Origin: Clostridium sp. CM027
GTDB lineage: Bacteria > Bacillota > Clostridia > Clostridiales > Clostridiaceae
Direction: 5' to 3'
DNA length: 64,000 nt
NCBI RefSeq assembly: GCF_024730565.1
Contig: NZ_CP077725.1
Coordinates: 62,001-126,000 of the forward strand
In this document: positions 52,280 to 61,831 of the stretch, piece after piece
How the letters are laid out: each line of letters begins with the position of its first letter
Numbering within the stretch: position 1 is the stretch's first letter
The notes under the pieces: model-generated
Database searches by the model: none
What the model was told of the DNA's origin: nothing
Seen by the model: the letters and a program-made list of their open reading frames with translations, nothing else
Program-made: the position numbers and the translations under genes

Positions 52280-53287
52280 ATGGGAATATTTGGAACAACT
52301 CGAGATATGGGAATAGATTTAGGAACAGCAAATACATTAATTTACTTGAAGGGGAAAGGAATTGTACTAAGAGAACCTTCTGTTGTAGCTATAAATGTAA
52401 ATACTAATAAGGTATTAGCCGTTGGTGAAGAAGCTAAACAGATGATAGGTAGAACACCCGGTAACATTGTTGCCATTAGACCTATGCAGGATGGAGTAAT
52501 TGCAGATTTTGAGATTACTGAAAAAATGCTTAGACACTTTATAAATAAAATTAGTTCAAAAGGTCTTACAAGTCCAAGAATTGTAGTCGGATTTCCGTCT
52601 GGTGTAACTGAGGTTGAAAAGAGAGCAATTGAGGAAGCAACTAAAAGAGCAGGTGCAAGAGAAGCATATTTAATGGAAGAACCGATGGCTGCAGCAATTG
52701 GAGCTGGACTTCCTGTAAATGAACCAACCGGAAGTATGATAGTGGATATTGGGGGCGGAACTACGGAAGTGGCAATAATTTCATTAGGTGGAATTGTAAC
52801 AAGCAAGTCGCTAAGAGTGGCAGGGGACAAGTTAGATCAATCAATAATAGCCTTTGTTAAAAAACAGTACAGCCTTATGATAGGTGAGAGAACTGCGGAA
52901 AATATTAAAACAGAGCTTGGATCAGTATACGAGCTAGAAGATGATGATATGAGTATGGAAATAACAGGAAGAGATTTGATAACTGGATTACCCAAAGTGA
53001 TCGAAGTAACGCAAAAGGAAGTAAGAGAAGCACTTAGTGAGCCAGTTCAAGCAATAATTGAGGCAATAATAACAACCCTTGAAAAAACCCCACCAGAGCT
53101 TGCGTCAGATATTATGGAAAAAGGAATTATGTTAACTGGAGGCGGAGCGTTATTAAAAGGAATAGATACACTTATAAATCACGAAACGCATATGCCTGTA
53201 CACATAGCTGAAAATCCACTTGATTGTGTTGCCATAGGAGCAGGAAAAGCTCTCGTTAATATAGACGTCATGAGTAAAAGAAGATAA
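52280..53287 (+). CDS. mreB: Rod shape-determining protein MreB
   Basis: An actin-like ATPase that guides lateral wall synthesis. The 335-residue product has phosphate-1 [10 protein letters not shown], the membrane-proximal [15 protein letters not shown] start, phosphate-2 [14 protein letters not shown] and the adenosine motif [17 protein letters not shown] precedes the ATG. It begins the mreB-mreC-mreD-PBP2 group. Two bases separate it from mreC. No irregularities. Confidence 0.97.
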   Translation: MGIFGTTRDMGIDLGTANTLIYLKGKGIVLREPSVVAINVNTNKVLAVGEEAKQMIGRTPGNIVAIRPMQDGVIADFEITEKMLRHFINKISSKGLTSPRIVVGFPSGVTEVEKRAIEEATKRAGAREAYLMEEPMAAAIGAGLPVNEPTGSMIVDIGGGTTEVAIISLGGIVTSKSLRVAGDKLDQSIIAFVKKQYSLMIGERTAENIKTELGSVYELEDDDMSMEITGRDLITGLPKVIEVTQKEVREALSEPVQAIIEAIITTLEKTPPELASDIMEKGIMLTGGGALLKGIDTLINHETHMPVHIAENPLDCVAIGAGKALVNIDVMSKRR

Positions 53288-53289
53288 AT

Positions 53290-54141
53290 ATGGGATTTTT
53301 AAAAAATAAACTGGCAGTAGTTATTATAATACTGTCAGTTACATTTTTATCTTTAATAGGATATAGTGCAAATCGAGAAAAAATATCTTTCGTGGAGAAT
53401 GGTGTGGGTGTAACGATAAATTCAGTGCAGGGTATATTTTATGGTGGGTTTCATAAAATAAAGGGTTCTTTTAAATTTATAACAAACTTGTCAAATATTA
53501 AAGCGCAAAATGAAAAACTTCTAAAAACTAATAGCGAGTTACAAGTTAAAGCATTAGAATATGATACTGCAATAAAAGAGAATGAGAGGTTAAGAAAAAT
53601 GCTTAATTTTTCAACGCAAAGAGATGAATACAACTATGTAGGTGCTGAAATAAGAGGATTAAGTGGAAATAGTTTTTCAGATGGCTTTATAATAAATAAA
53701 GGCACAAATAAAGGCATAAAAAAAAATATGATAGCCATGACTGGAGACGGGCTCGTAGGTCAGGTTACATCTGTTGCTGATGATTGGGCCACCGTTCAAT
53801 GTTTATCTAATGAAAATATTGCAGTGGCAGGTCTTGTTCAAAGGACAAGAGATAATAATGGTATGGTTAAAGGATATAAAGATGAAAACAATAAATTACT
53901 AGCCGAAATACAGCATCTATCTGTAGATTCAAGTATAAAAAAAGACGATATAATAGTAACATCTGGTCTCGCTGGCAAATATCCAGCTAAAATTAGAATT
54001 GGAAAAGTGCTAAGTGTTCATGAGGATAAAGGTGAAGTAATGAAAAGTGCTATAATCGAGCCATATGTTGACTTTTCAAAAATTGAAGAAGTTTTTATTG
54101 TGGTACCAAAACATATAAAAGATGGTGAAATAATATATTAG
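53290..54141 (+). CDS. mreC: Rod shape-determining protein MreC
   Basis: A scaffold that joins MreB to PBP2 in the elongasome. The 283-residue product has one membrane helix (about 8-25), a coiled coil (about 60-100, ISN-rich heptads NEKLLKTNSELQVKALEYD) and the beta-rich MreC domain (SDGFIINKGTNKGIKKNMIA, GLVGQVTSV, VTSGLAGKYPAKIRIGKV). The ribosome binding site before the ATG is weak (GAAGATAA), so translation probably depends on mreB. mreD follows after ten bases. Confidence 0.94.
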   Translation: MGFLKNKLAVVIIILSVTFLSLIGYSANREKISFVENGVGVTINSVQGIFYGGFHKIKGSFKFITNLSNIKAQNEKLLKTNSELQVKALEYDTAIKENERLRKMLNFSTQRDEYNYVGAEIRGLSGNSFSDGFIINKGTNKGIKKNMIAMTGDGLVGQVTSVADDWATVQCLSNENIAVAGLVQRTRDNNGMVKGYKDENNKLLAEIQHLSVDSSIKKDDIIVTSGLAGKYPAKIRIGKVLSVHEDKGEVMKSAIIEPYVDFSKIEEVFIVVPKHIKDGEIIY

Positions 54142-54151
54142 GAGTTGTAGT

Positions 54152-54643
54152 ATGAAGAGAATATTAACAGTAGTATGGTTATGTATTCTATTCCTAATAT
54201 TAGATAATACGTTGATGCCTTTACTCAAAATAAACGGTACATATCCAAGTTTAATATTTACTTTTGCACTGTGTTATTCGATTGTTAGTTCGCCAAAAGA
54301 CGCAGTAATAATTGGAGTTTTTACCGGCGCACTGCAGGACATCTATTTCTTAAATGGATTTGGAATCAATATGTTAAGTAATATGCTTATGTGCGCTATA
54401 GCTGCAAACATAGGTAAAAATATATTTGTTGAAAAACCATTTTTGCCAATAGTTTCAACTTTTGTGTTAAGTTTAGTAAAAGGGTTAATAGTATTTTCTA
54501 TATTGTTTTTGATAAAGCAATATACGCATATGGGGGTAGTATTATATCATGGAATATATAATCTAATAGTTTCTATTTTTATGTATAGATTCGTGTATAA
54601 ACTTTCACAAAAAGAATATATGAAGAAAGAGTGGAAATTTTGA
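54152..54643 (+). CDS. mreD: Rod shape-determining protein MreD
   Basis: A 163-residue polytopic membrane protein with five or so helices (about 4-22, 33-50, 55-70, 95-120, 130-150), the MreD layout, including TFALCYSIV and GALQDIYFLNGFG. AGGAGTTG lies before the ATG. It sits between mreC and the PBP2 gene as in most rod-shaped Firmicutes. Sequence conservation in this family is low, so context carries much of the call. Confidence 0.92.
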   Translation: MKRILTVVWLCILFLILDNTLMPLLKINGTYPSLIFTFALCYSIVSSPKDAVIIGVFTGALQDIYFLNGFGINMLSNMLMCAIAANIGKNIFVEKPFLPIVSTFVLSLVKGLIVFSILFLIKQYTHMGVVLYHGIYNLIVSIFMYRFVYKLSQKEYMKKEWKF

Positions 54644-54683
54644 TGCAGTACATTTATATGATTTTTAAAAGGTTGGTGCAAAA

Positions 54684-57545
54684 GTGAGAAAGAAAAATAA
54701 AAATAACAATAAATTTTCTAGATTTAATGCTTTAATTGTAATTATGATTTCGATTTTCTCAGTTATTATTTTCAAATTAGTGAATATACAGGTAATCAAT
54801 GGCCGGGTGTATATGGAAACAGCAAATCAACAAAATCATAAGATAATATCTAAAGTAGCACCAAGAGGTGAGATAATAGATAGAAATGGTGCGAAACTCG
54901 CTACAAGCAAGCAAAGTTATATAGTGACATTTACTAAAACAAAAGAGAGTGAAGAAAAATTCTTGCCAACTATTGATAAGGTATTTAAAATTCTTGATGA
55001 TAACAAGCAAACTCAGGTAGATGAGTTTGCACTTAAAGTAAAGACTAGTGAGGATAAAAAAGATGTAGAGTATAGTTTTGAATTTAAAACCTCAGATAAA
55101 ACATCACAAGATTGGATGGAACTTAGATTTAAAAAAGATAGAGGGTTTGATGAGACAGTTATTAAAAAACTCTATAAGGGTAAAAAGAAAGATGATTTAA
55201 CCGCTGATCAACTTAAAAAAGTTGATGAAGAACTTTTAAAGATTACGCCAGAAGAAGTGTATAATCAACTAATAGTGGATTATAAGCTGGACGAAATCAA
55301 GGATTCTAAAAGCAAAGAAGAGCTCAGACGGTATATGGTAGTTAAGGACAATATAAAAATTCAGAGCCTTTCTGGATATAAGCCAGTAGTTATCGCTAAC
55401 GATTTATCTAAGGACGTTGCATTTATTTTTGAACAAATGCAACCTGAAATTCCTGGTATTAGTGTTATGACTCAGCCTGTTAGAGTCTATCCTAATAAGG
55501 ATCTAGGTTCAGCTTTCCTAGGTTATATTTCTAAGATAAATCCTTGGGATTCATCTAAGTATGAAGAAAAAGGTTATGATATAAGTACGGATTCTATAGG
55601 TACGTCAGGAATTGAATCAGCTTTTGAAGATGTTTTAAAGGGAACTAAAGGACAAGAAAGTATAACAGTTAATAAACAAGGGCGTAAAGTTAATACTTTA
55701 GGTGAGATTGCAACTTATCCTGGACAAACAGTGCAGCTTAATATAGATAAAAATATGCAATATGCTGCAGAGAAATCTTTAGATGCTGTGATGCTCCATC
55801 TACAAAAAAAAGGGAAGGACATATCTCAAGCTGTTGATACAACAAATGCAACCAGAGGCGCGGCGGTGGTAATTGAAGTTAAGACGGGCAAGATATTAGC
55901 ACTTGCAAGTAGACCTGGGTATGATCCTAATATGTTTAGGCAAGGGTTAACTAGTGCTCAATATGATGAGTTGTTAGGCCCAGTCACAGAGAAAATTGGA
56001 CTAGATTATATTAAAAAAAGAGGGCTTGCAGATATTAAAGGGGTACTAACCGATAGTGATATGTCAAAATCCAAAGAAGAAAGAGAGAAAATAGTACTTG
56101 ATTATATGTTCCCGATAGATAAAAGTGTAAAAGGGAATACTACAATTAGGAAGGATAATAATGATATTTTCCCCAAAGCAACTTTCAATTATGCAACTAA
56201 ATCTCTAATACCACCTGGTTCCACATTTAAACCAGTGACAGCTATTGCTGGGCTAGATGAAGGCGTTATAACCAAGGATAGTCAAGTAAATGATAATGGA
56301 CCATACAATCACCGTTATGAAAGCGTTACAGCTGCATGTTGGATATATAACGAGCATGGTTATGGGCATGGAATGGTAAATATTCAAAAGGCAATGAGAG
56401 AATCTTGTAATTTTTACTTTTATGATGTGGCTGATAAACTTTTTGAAAAGGCTGGTGAAAACAAAGCTGGATTAGACTTACTAGCAAAATATGCATGGAA
56501 ATTTGGTCTTGGAATAGATCCGAACAGTAATAAAAAACCTGCTACAGGTATAGAGATTCCAGAAAACTTTGGACAGGTATATAATTATGAATCTAGTAAA
56601 GAAATATTAGCTAATATTCATATAAGTAATCTAGTGAAACTTTTACAAAGCGGAATAAATAATGGAGGAGTAAAATTTAAACCTCTTGATATTGAACCAA
56701 AAGCTGAAAGTGGCACTACTAAAGAAATAGATGAAATAAAAAAAGAAAATGAAAACAAACGTAAGTATCTTGCTATAATTAAGGAAAAAATGAAAAAAGA
56801 CAAGGTAGATTCTATTAATTCAAATATGATAAAGGAGCTCATTGAAGGTTCCTCAGCATTAAAAGGTAATAATTATACAGATAAAGATATCAAAGCAATG
56901 TCTGAAACTATAAATTCAGAAATAAGTGATTGTAATACTGAAATTAATACTGCAGCTAATGCATACTATGCAGCTATAGGTCAGGGGTTTGATTCTTTTA
57001 CCCCACTGCAGTTAGCAAATTATGTATCTACCCTGGTAAATGGAGGAAATAGATATGAACTGCATTTGGTTGATAAAACTTTAGATGCGGATGGAAATGT
57101 AATTAAGCAAACTAAGCCTGTAGTTTTAGAAAAAACTGGTATAAGTGAGAATACAACTAATATAATTAAAGAGGGTATGTTAGAAGTTACTAGTGATCCT
57201 CAAGGTACAGCATATGGGGTATTTAAAGATTTTCCTATACAAAATGGAGGGAAGACAGGTTCCGCTACTTTTAATGAGGTTACTCAAACAGCTCTCGGAA
57301 GGACTTCCTTCGGATATTATATTGGGTTTGCTCCCTATGACAAACCTGAAATAGCTGTTTGCGCAGTGGTTTTTGATGGAGGTCATGGTGGTTATGTTAC
57401 TCCAGTTGCTAAAGCAGTTTATGAGCAATATTTTAAAGCAGAATTACTTAAAAAAGATCCTAAATATAAATTTATGGTTGATCCAGATAAGGGAACTAGT
57501 AATATAGATTTAAATAATACTACTAATGGAAATGGTCACGATTAG
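54684..57545 (+). CDS. mrdA: Penicillin-binding protein 2 (elongasome transpeptidase)
   Basis: A class B PBP that crosslinks lateral wall peptidoglycan with RodA. At 953 residues it is much longer than enterobacterial PBP2 (about 630), as is common in clostridia. It has a membrane helix (about 14-36), a PBP dimerisation domain (RGEIIDRNGAKLATS) with an insert at about 90-240, and a transpeptidase with Ser513 in PPGSTFKP, Ser574-Cys-Asn and Lys857 in KTG. A Lys/Glu-rich coiled-coil insert sits inside the transpeptidase at about 670-755. It starts at GTG after AAAAGG. The mreBCD context fits PBP2 rather than PBP3. Confidence 0.93.
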   Translation: MRKKNKNNNKFSRFNALIVIMISIFSVIIFKLVNIQVINGRVYMETANQQNHKIISKVAPRGEIIDRNGAKLATSKQSYIVTFTKTKESEEKFLPTIDKVFKILDDNKQTQVDEFALKVKTSEDKKDVEYSFEFKTSDKTSQDWMELRFKKDRGFDETVIKKLYKGKKKDDLTADQLKKVDEELLKITPEEVYNQLIVDYKLDEIKDSKSKEELRRYMVVKDNIKIQSLSGYKPVVIANDLSKDVAFIFEQMQPEIPGISVMTQPVRVYPNKDLGSAFLGYISKINPWDSSKYEEKGYDISTDSIGTSGIESAFEDVLKGTKGQESITVNKQGRKVNTLGEIATYPGQTVQLNIDKNMQYAAEKSLDAVMLHLQKKGKDISQAVDTTNATRGAAVVIEVKTGKILALASRPGYDPNMFRQGLTSAQYDELLGPVTEKIGLDYIKKRGLADIKGVLTDSDMSKSKEEREKIVLDYMFPIDKSVKGNTTIRKDNNDIFPKATFNYATKSLIPPGSTFKPVTAIAGLDEGVITKDSQVNDNGPYNHRYESVTAACWIYNEHGYGHGMVNIQKAMRESCNFYFYDVADKLFEKAGENKAGLDLLAKYAWKFGLGIDPNSNKKPATGIEIPENFGQVYNYESSKEILANIHISNLVKLLQSGINNGGVKFKPLDIEPKAESGTTKEIDEIKKENENKRKYLAIIKEKMKKDKVDSINSNMIKELIEGSSALKGNNYTDKDIKAMSETINSEISDCNTEINTAANAYYAAIGQGFDSFTPLQLANYVSTLVNGGNRYELHLVDKTLDADGNVIKQTKPVVLEKTGISENTTNIIKEGMLEVTSDPQGTAYGVFKDFPIQNGGKTGSATFNEVTQTALGRTSFGYYIGFAPYDKPEIAVCAVVFDGGHGGYVTPVAKAVYEQYFKAELLKKDPKYKFMVDPDKGTSNIDLNNTTNGNGHD

Positions 57546-57578
57546 TAAAAAAATCTAAATTATAAATAAATTAGAACT

Positions 57579-57620
57579 TTAAATAAACTCTGACAAATTT
57601 GTTTGTTAGAGTTTATTTAA
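57579..57620 (+). terminator. Hairpin after the PBP2 gene
   Basis: TTAAATAAACTC and GAGTTTATTTAA, with inner ACAAA/TTTGT pairs. The T-run after it is weak, so termination may be partial. The rest of the 237-base gap before minC holds no gene. Confidence 0.6.
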
Positions 57621-57782
57621 TTGTAAAAGCATGGTGAAAAAATAAAAAAATATATTTATATTGAAATTAAGCAGGAATTTACTGTTAATATGTTGAAATA
57701 ATAGCTTAAGTTCAATTATGGAGCAAAACGATTATTTATTTAAAAGTTACGTACACCAGATGAGAACTAGGAGGTTAAAATT

Positions 57783-58415
57783 ATGGTTACAGATAAAATA
57801 ATCATTAAGGGAAATAAAGAGGGATTAAATGTAGTTATAAATATGAATCATTTCAGTGATTTTGATGACATGCTAGAGTCTTTAATTGATAAGCTATCAC
57901 AAGGGAGGAAATTTTACAAAGGTAGCACTTTGAAAATTACTACTGAACTTAAATACATAAATGAAAGGGAAAGTATAAAATTAAAGGAAATATTATTTGA
58001 TGAATTTTTAATTAGTGATTGTATTTTTCAGGAGCAAGAAGATTCCGTAGGAAAAGTGTTTACTGGAATTTATGAGGGGAAAACTAAGTTTTTGAGGAAA
58101 ACTATAAGAAGCGGACAAAGTATAAATTATCCTGGTAATGTAGTTATAGTTGGTGATGTTAACCCAGGAGCTGAAATATATGCAGCAGGAAATATAATTG
58201 TTATTGGTACTTTAAGAGGGGTTGTACATGCGGGTACTAATGGTAATGAAAAAGCTATAATTGCGGCAGTTAAGTTGCAACCTCAAATACTTCAGATAGG
58301 AAGCATAGTAACGAGGTCCCCTGAGGATGAAGTAAAGCCTCTATATCCGGAGGTGGCAAAAATTAAAAATGGCAATATCATTGTGGAACCGTATTTAGCA
58401 AATAAATATATATAA
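57783..58415 (+). CDS. minC: Septum site-determining protein MinC
   Basis: An inhibitor of FtsZ assembly that prevents polar septa. The 210-residue product has an N-terminal FtsZ-interacting domain (about 1-95) and the C-terminal beta-helix with the MinC motif [12 protein letters not shown]-like (here [20 protein letters not shown]), then [17 protein letters not shown] lies seven bases before the ATG. It opens minC-minD-minE. Its stop lies just before the minD ribosome binding site. Confidence 0.95.
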   Translation: MVTDKIIIKGNKEGLNVVINMNHFSDFDDMLESLIDKLSQGRKFYKGSTLKITTELKYINERESIKLKEILFDEFLISDCIFQEQEDSVGKVFTGIYEGKTKFLRKTIRSGQSINYPGNVVIVGDVNPGAEIYAAGNIIVIGTLRGVVHAGTNGNEKAIIAAVKLQPQILQIGSIVTRSPEDEVKPLYPEVAKIKNGNIIVEPYLANKYI

Positions 58416-58429
58416 TGGAGGTAATGCAC

Positions 58430-59236
58430 ATGGGAGAATCTATAGTTATAACTTCGGGTAAGGGTGGGGTAGGTAAGACAACTACCACAGCAAATATTGG
58501 AACAGCTATCGCATCTATGGACAAAAAAGTAGTAGTTATTGATGGAGATACAGGACTTCGAAACCTAGATGTTTTAATGGGACTTGAGAATAGAGTAGTA
58601 TTTACATTAGTAGATGTTATTGAAAAAAAATGCAGGTTAAAGCAAGCCCTAATAAAAGATAAAAGGTTTAACAATTTATATTTGTTACCAACAGCTCAAA
58701 CAAGAGACAAGAATGACATTGATATAAAGGATATGCTTTTAGTAGTAAAGGAATTAAAAGAAAACTTTGATTACGTTATTATAGACTGTCCTGCAGGTAT
58801 TGAGCAAGGCTTTGAAAATGCTATAGTAGGAGCTGATAGAGCTATTATAGTGGTTAATCCTGAACTTACTTCAGTTAGAGATGCAGATAGGGTAATAGGA
58901 AAATTAGATTCTAAGGGTATAGATAGACATGAGGTTATAATAAACAGAATGAACTATGAAATGACAAAAAATGGGGATATGTTATCTGTAGATGATATTA
59001 TAGAATGTTTGGCCATTAAATTAATAGGCGTCGTTCCAGATGATAGGAAGGTTACTATTTCAACAAACAAAGGGGAACCAATCGTTCTTGATGAAAAGTC
59101 TTTGGCGGGTCTAGCTTTTAAAAACATAGCAAGGCGAATAATGGGAGAGGAAGTATCATATGCTTCACTAGATGGATCATCATGTAGTGGGACAGGATTC
59201 TTTGCTTCTCTAAAAAGAATATTTAAAGGGATATAG
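58430..59236 (+). CDS. minD: Septum site-determining ATPase MinD
   Basis: A membrane-cycling ATPase that positions MinC. It has the deviant Walker A SGKGGVGKTTTT (about 9-20), VVVIDGDTGLRNLD, the Walker B-like VIIDCPAGIE, and a C-terminal amphipathic membrane helix (FFASLKRIFKGI). ATG 58430 is preferred, as GGAGG lies eight bases before it; in-frame ATGs at 58415 and 58424 overlap or crowd that site. 268 residues, typical length. minE follows after 14 bases. Confidence 0.96.
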   Translation: MGESIVITSGKGGVGKTTTTANIGTAIASMDKKVVVIDGDTGLRNLDVLMGLENRVVFTLVDVIEKKCRLKQALIKDKRFNNLYLLPTAQTRDKNDIDIKDMLLVVKELKENFDYVIIDCPAGIEQGFENAIVGADRAIIVVNPELTSVRDADRVIGKLDSKGIDRHEVIINRMNYEMTKNGDMLSVDDIIECLAIKLIGVVPDDRKVTISTNKGEPIVLDEKSLAGLAFKNIARRIMGEEVSYASLDGSSCSGTGFFASLKRIFKGI

Positions 59237-59250
59237 GGGGTAGGGCATTA

Positions 59251-59514
59251 ATGAATTTATTTAAAATGTTTTCTAATAAAATTTTTTCAAAGGATATTGC
59301 AAGTGATAGATTAAAGCTGATTTTAATACATGATAGAGCGGACTTTTCACCTAATTTTCTAGAAATGATTAAGGCCGACATACTAAAGGTAATTTCAAAA
59401 TACGCCGAAATAGAAACGGGGGAAATTGAGGTTAGATTAACAACAACGGAAGAATATGAAGGAAATTCACCAGCACTAATTGCAAATATACCTATTAAAA
59501 AAATAAAGAGATAA
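59251..59514 (+). CDS. minE: Cell division topological specificity factor MinE
   Basis: Stimulates MinD ATPase and gives the oscillation of MinCD. The 87-residue product has an N-terminal amphipathic segment (NLFKMFSNKIFSKD), the MinD-binding strand RLKLILIHDRADFSP and the C-terminal topological domain (LKVISKYAEIETGEIEVRL). GGGGGTAGGG precedes the ATG. Presence of MinE rather than only DivIVA is usual in clostridia. Confidence 0.94.
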   Translation: MNLFKMFSNKIFSKDIASDRLKLILIHDRADFSPNFLEMIKADILKVISKYAEIETGEIEVRLTTTEEYEGNSPALIANIPIKKIKR

Positions 59515-59606
59515 GTTAGCAAAGGCTTTGTATAATTAACAACTTATGCATAGCTTTTTTTTATTAATATGATATAATCATATTTGAGATGGAGGTAGGT
59601 TAAACC

Positions 59607-60722
59607 ATGAAAATTTTACAAAACCTAAGACTTAATAAAAAACTGTTAAGAGAATTGGATTATAGTGTGATTATAGTAGCAATTTCTATTGTGATTTTTG
59701 GATGCATAAATATTTATAGTGCTACAGTGAAGAATTATGGAACTAAGTTAGTTAAAATGCAAATTATATGGTTGATAGTAAGTATTGCTGTGATGTATGT
59801 TCTTTTGGTCTTTGATTATATGTTAATAGAAAATTATGCCGTTATAATATATTGGGCAGGCGTTGCATTGTTAATATATGGTGATGTTTTTGGAACTGTT
59901 GTAAATGGTGCAAGATCTTGGATAAATATAGGCATAGGCACCCTGCAACCTTCAGAATTTGCTAAGATTGGCATGATAATAATGCTGGCTAAGAAATTAG
60001 ATGAAATGGAAGGGCGAATTAATGATCCTAAAAATTTGTTGGAGTTAGCATTTTATGTGGCAGTGCCAATGTTATTAATTATTATTCAACCGGATATGGG
60101 AATGACTATGGTAAGCTTTTTTATAGTACTAGGGATATTTTATTGTATTGGACTAAATTACAAAGTGATAATTGGAGGAATGACTTCAATATTGCTTATA
60201 GTTGTAGGTGTATGGAATTCTCCAATTATGAAAACTTATTGGAAAGGAAGACTCACTTCATTCTTGCATCCTGAGCAATTTGCACAAGGGTATGGTCATC
60301 AGCTTATTCAAGCAAGACTCGCTATAGGCTCGGGAGGAATACTAGGAAGAGGGTTTGGAAAAGGAGTGCAGTTTAGCTCTGTTCCAGAAAATCAGACGGA
60401 TTTTATTTTTGCCGTCTTAGCAGAAGAATGGGGACTTATTGGTGCATTAGTATTATTATTATTATATGGACTACTTATATGCAGGTTAGTAAAAATTGCA
60501 AAAGAATCGAAAGATATTTTTGGCACTGTGTTGTGTGTGGGATTTATTTCGAATTTATTATTTTCAATAATGCAAAATATGGGAATGACAATGGGACTTA
60601 TGCCTATTACAGGAATAACTCTACCATTTATGAGTTATGGTGGGAGCTCACTTTTAACAACTTTTATATCATTAGGATTAGTGCTTAATGTAGGTATGAG
60701 AAGGAAAAAAATAAATTTTTGA
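59607..60722 (+). CDS. rodA: Peptidoglycan glycosyltransferase RodA
   Basis: A SEDS-family glycan polymerase of the elongasome, 371 residues and about ten membrane helices. It shows IFGCINIYSAT in helix 1, GARSWINIG and LQPSEFAKI, the catalytic-region Asp in IIQPDMGMTM, the large external loop with RLTSFLHPEQ, QARLAIGSGGILGRGFGKG and the C-terminal PENQTDFIFAVLAEEWG. It would pair with the PBP2 encoded upstream. GGAGGTAGG precedes the ATG. A short leader after minE contains a TATAAT-like element near 59571, so a separate promoter is possible. Confidence 0.94.
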   Translation: MKILQNLRLNKKLLRELDYSVIIVAISIVIFGCINIYSATVKNYGTKLVKMQIIWLIVSIAVMYVLLVFDYMLIENYAVIIYWAGVALLIYGDVFGTVVNGARSWINIGIGTLQPSEFAKIGMIIMLAKKLDEMEGRINDPKNLLELAFYVAVPMLLIIIQPDMGMTMVSFFIVLGIFYCIGLNYKVIIGGMTSILLIVVGVWNSPIMKTYWKGRLTSFLHPEQFAQGYGHQLIQARLAIGSGGILGRGFGKGVQFSSVPENQTDFIFAVLAEEWGLIGALVLLLLYGLLICRLVKIAKESKDIFGTVLCVGFISNLLFSIMQNMGMTMGLMPITGITLPFMSYGGSSLLTTFISLGLVLNVGMRRKKINF

Positions 60723-60754
60723 TAATATTCAATAAATCATGAGGGGGAATAGAT

Positions 60755-61126
60755 ATGAGAATAGCACTAGTAGCCCATGATAAAAAAAAGGCTGATATGA
60801 TTGACTTTGCAACAAGGTACAAGGATGTTTTAGAAAAACATGATTTATACGGAACAGGGACAACAGGAAAATTAATAAGTGAACAAGTGGGACTTGATGT
60901 TACTAGGTTTTTATCAGGACCACTTGGCGGTGACCAGCAAATAGGTGCAAAGCTTGCACAAGAAGAATTGGATATGATAATTTTTTTAAGGGATCCACTA
61001 ACCCCTCAACCTCATGAACCAGATATTTCAGCACTTCTTAGATTATGTGATGTACATTGTGTTCCACTTGCCACAAATTTAGGTACAGCTGAAGTTTTAA
61101 TGAGAAGTTTAAAAAATCGTAAATAG
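60755..61126 (+). CDS. mgsA: Methylglyoxal synthase
   Basis: Converts dihydroxyacetone phosphate to methylglyoxal when phosphate is short, a glycolytic bypass. The 123-residue product starts [15 protein letters not shown] and has [42 protein letters not shown] (catalytic Asp) and [12 protein letters not shown], all standard. GAGGGGG precedes the ATG. Its position between rodA and the SpoIVFA-like gene is conserved in clostridia. Confidence 0.95.
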   Translation: MRIALVAHDKKKADMIDFATRYKDVLEKHDLYGTGTTGKLISEQVGLDVTRFLSGPLGGDQQIGAKLAQEELDMIIFLRDPLTPQPHEPDISALLRLCDVHCVPLATNLGTAEVLMRSLKNRK

Positions 61127-61139
61127 AACAACATAATCG

Positions 61140-61176
61140 AGTAAGCGCTGCATAGTTTGCAGTGCTTATTTTGTTT
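61140..61176 (+). terminator. Terminator after mgsA
   Basis: TAAGCGCTGCA and TGCAGTGCTTA (one wobble) around TAGTT, followed by TTTTGTTT. Confidence 0.82.
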
Positions 61177-61273
61177 AAGATGATATAATATATACTTTTT
61201 TCTTATAATATGTAATATAAATGGTAGAAATTAAATATATATAAATAGTAAAAGATTGTTAGAGGGGGATAAA

Positions 61274-61660
61274 ATGGGTAATTATAATACGCAGTATCAA
61301 AGCTATTATAATAATTTGGCAAAAAGGCATAGAAGCGCAAATAGTTTTCATAGTGAAAATAACAAACAAAGTGGAATGCCTAATTTTTATATAAAAAGAT
61401 TAACCAGGGAATTGATTGGTGTACTAGTATTGTTTATTTTTGTATTATGCTTAAAAGTAGTAGTTACACCTAAAACTCAATATGTTTATAATTATTCTAA
61501 GCAAGCAATAAACAAAGAGTATGATTATGGTACATTAATAGATAAAGCGAAGGGCGTTAAATTTAAAGATGTAGAATCTGTTACAGTGAATTTCATAGAG
61601 AAGGTTAAAAGCAAAATTTCAAGTGGGGATGGAATAAATAGTAAAGATATTAATTTTTGA
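61274..61660 (+). CDS. Membrane protein, probable SpoIVFA/M23-like N-terminal part (truncated?)
   Basis: 128 residues: an Asn/Tyr/Ser-rich head (GNYNTQYQSYYNNLAKRHRS), a membrane helix at about 49-68 (RELIGVLVLFIFVLCLKVVV), and an external tail of about 55 residues. In related clostridia the gene at this place, just before the M50 protease, continues into an M23 peptidase-like domain (SpoIVFA type). Here a stop comes four bases before repeat copy B. Loss of the C-terminal domain at the repeat is my inference. ATG 61274 follows AGAGGGGG; an in-frame TTG at 61256 lies before that site. Confidence 0.6.
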   Translation: MGNYNTQYQSYYNNLAKRHRSANSFHSENNKQSGMPNFYIKRLTRELIGVLVLFIFVLCLKVVVTPKTQYVYNYSKQAINKEYDYGTLIDKAKGVKFKDVESVTVNFIEKVKSKISSGDGINSKDINF

Positions 61661-61663
61661 TGG

Positions 61664-61811
61664 TTTAATGACAGTTCAGAAGGGAAGCCGGCCGCTTCTA
61701 TAAGTAGGAGGTCCATACTATAGCAAAAAAGAAACTTTAGTGGGAATATAGATCTCCTTCTGAAGTCGTTAATATTGCAGCTCCGCAGGAGATGATTTAA
61801 TGACAGTTCAG
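61664..61811. repeat. Dispersed repeat, copy B
   Basis: Bounded by TTTAATGACAGTTCAG at 61664-61679 and again at 61796-61811. It shares TTCAGAAGGGAAG, TTCTATAAGT, TCCATACTATAG, CCTTCTGAAGTCGT and GCAGCTCCGCAGGAGATGAT with copy A, with differences in the middle. It fills almost exactly the gap between the SpoIVFA-like stop and the SpoIVFB ribosome binding site. Confidence 0.8.
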
Positions 61812-61831
61812 CAATTGCTTTGGGGGATTAA

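Noticed and set aside
52342-52830. A 162-codon minus-strand frame opposite mreB
   Set aside because: mreB is certain on the plus strand; the antisense product has no recognisable domain.
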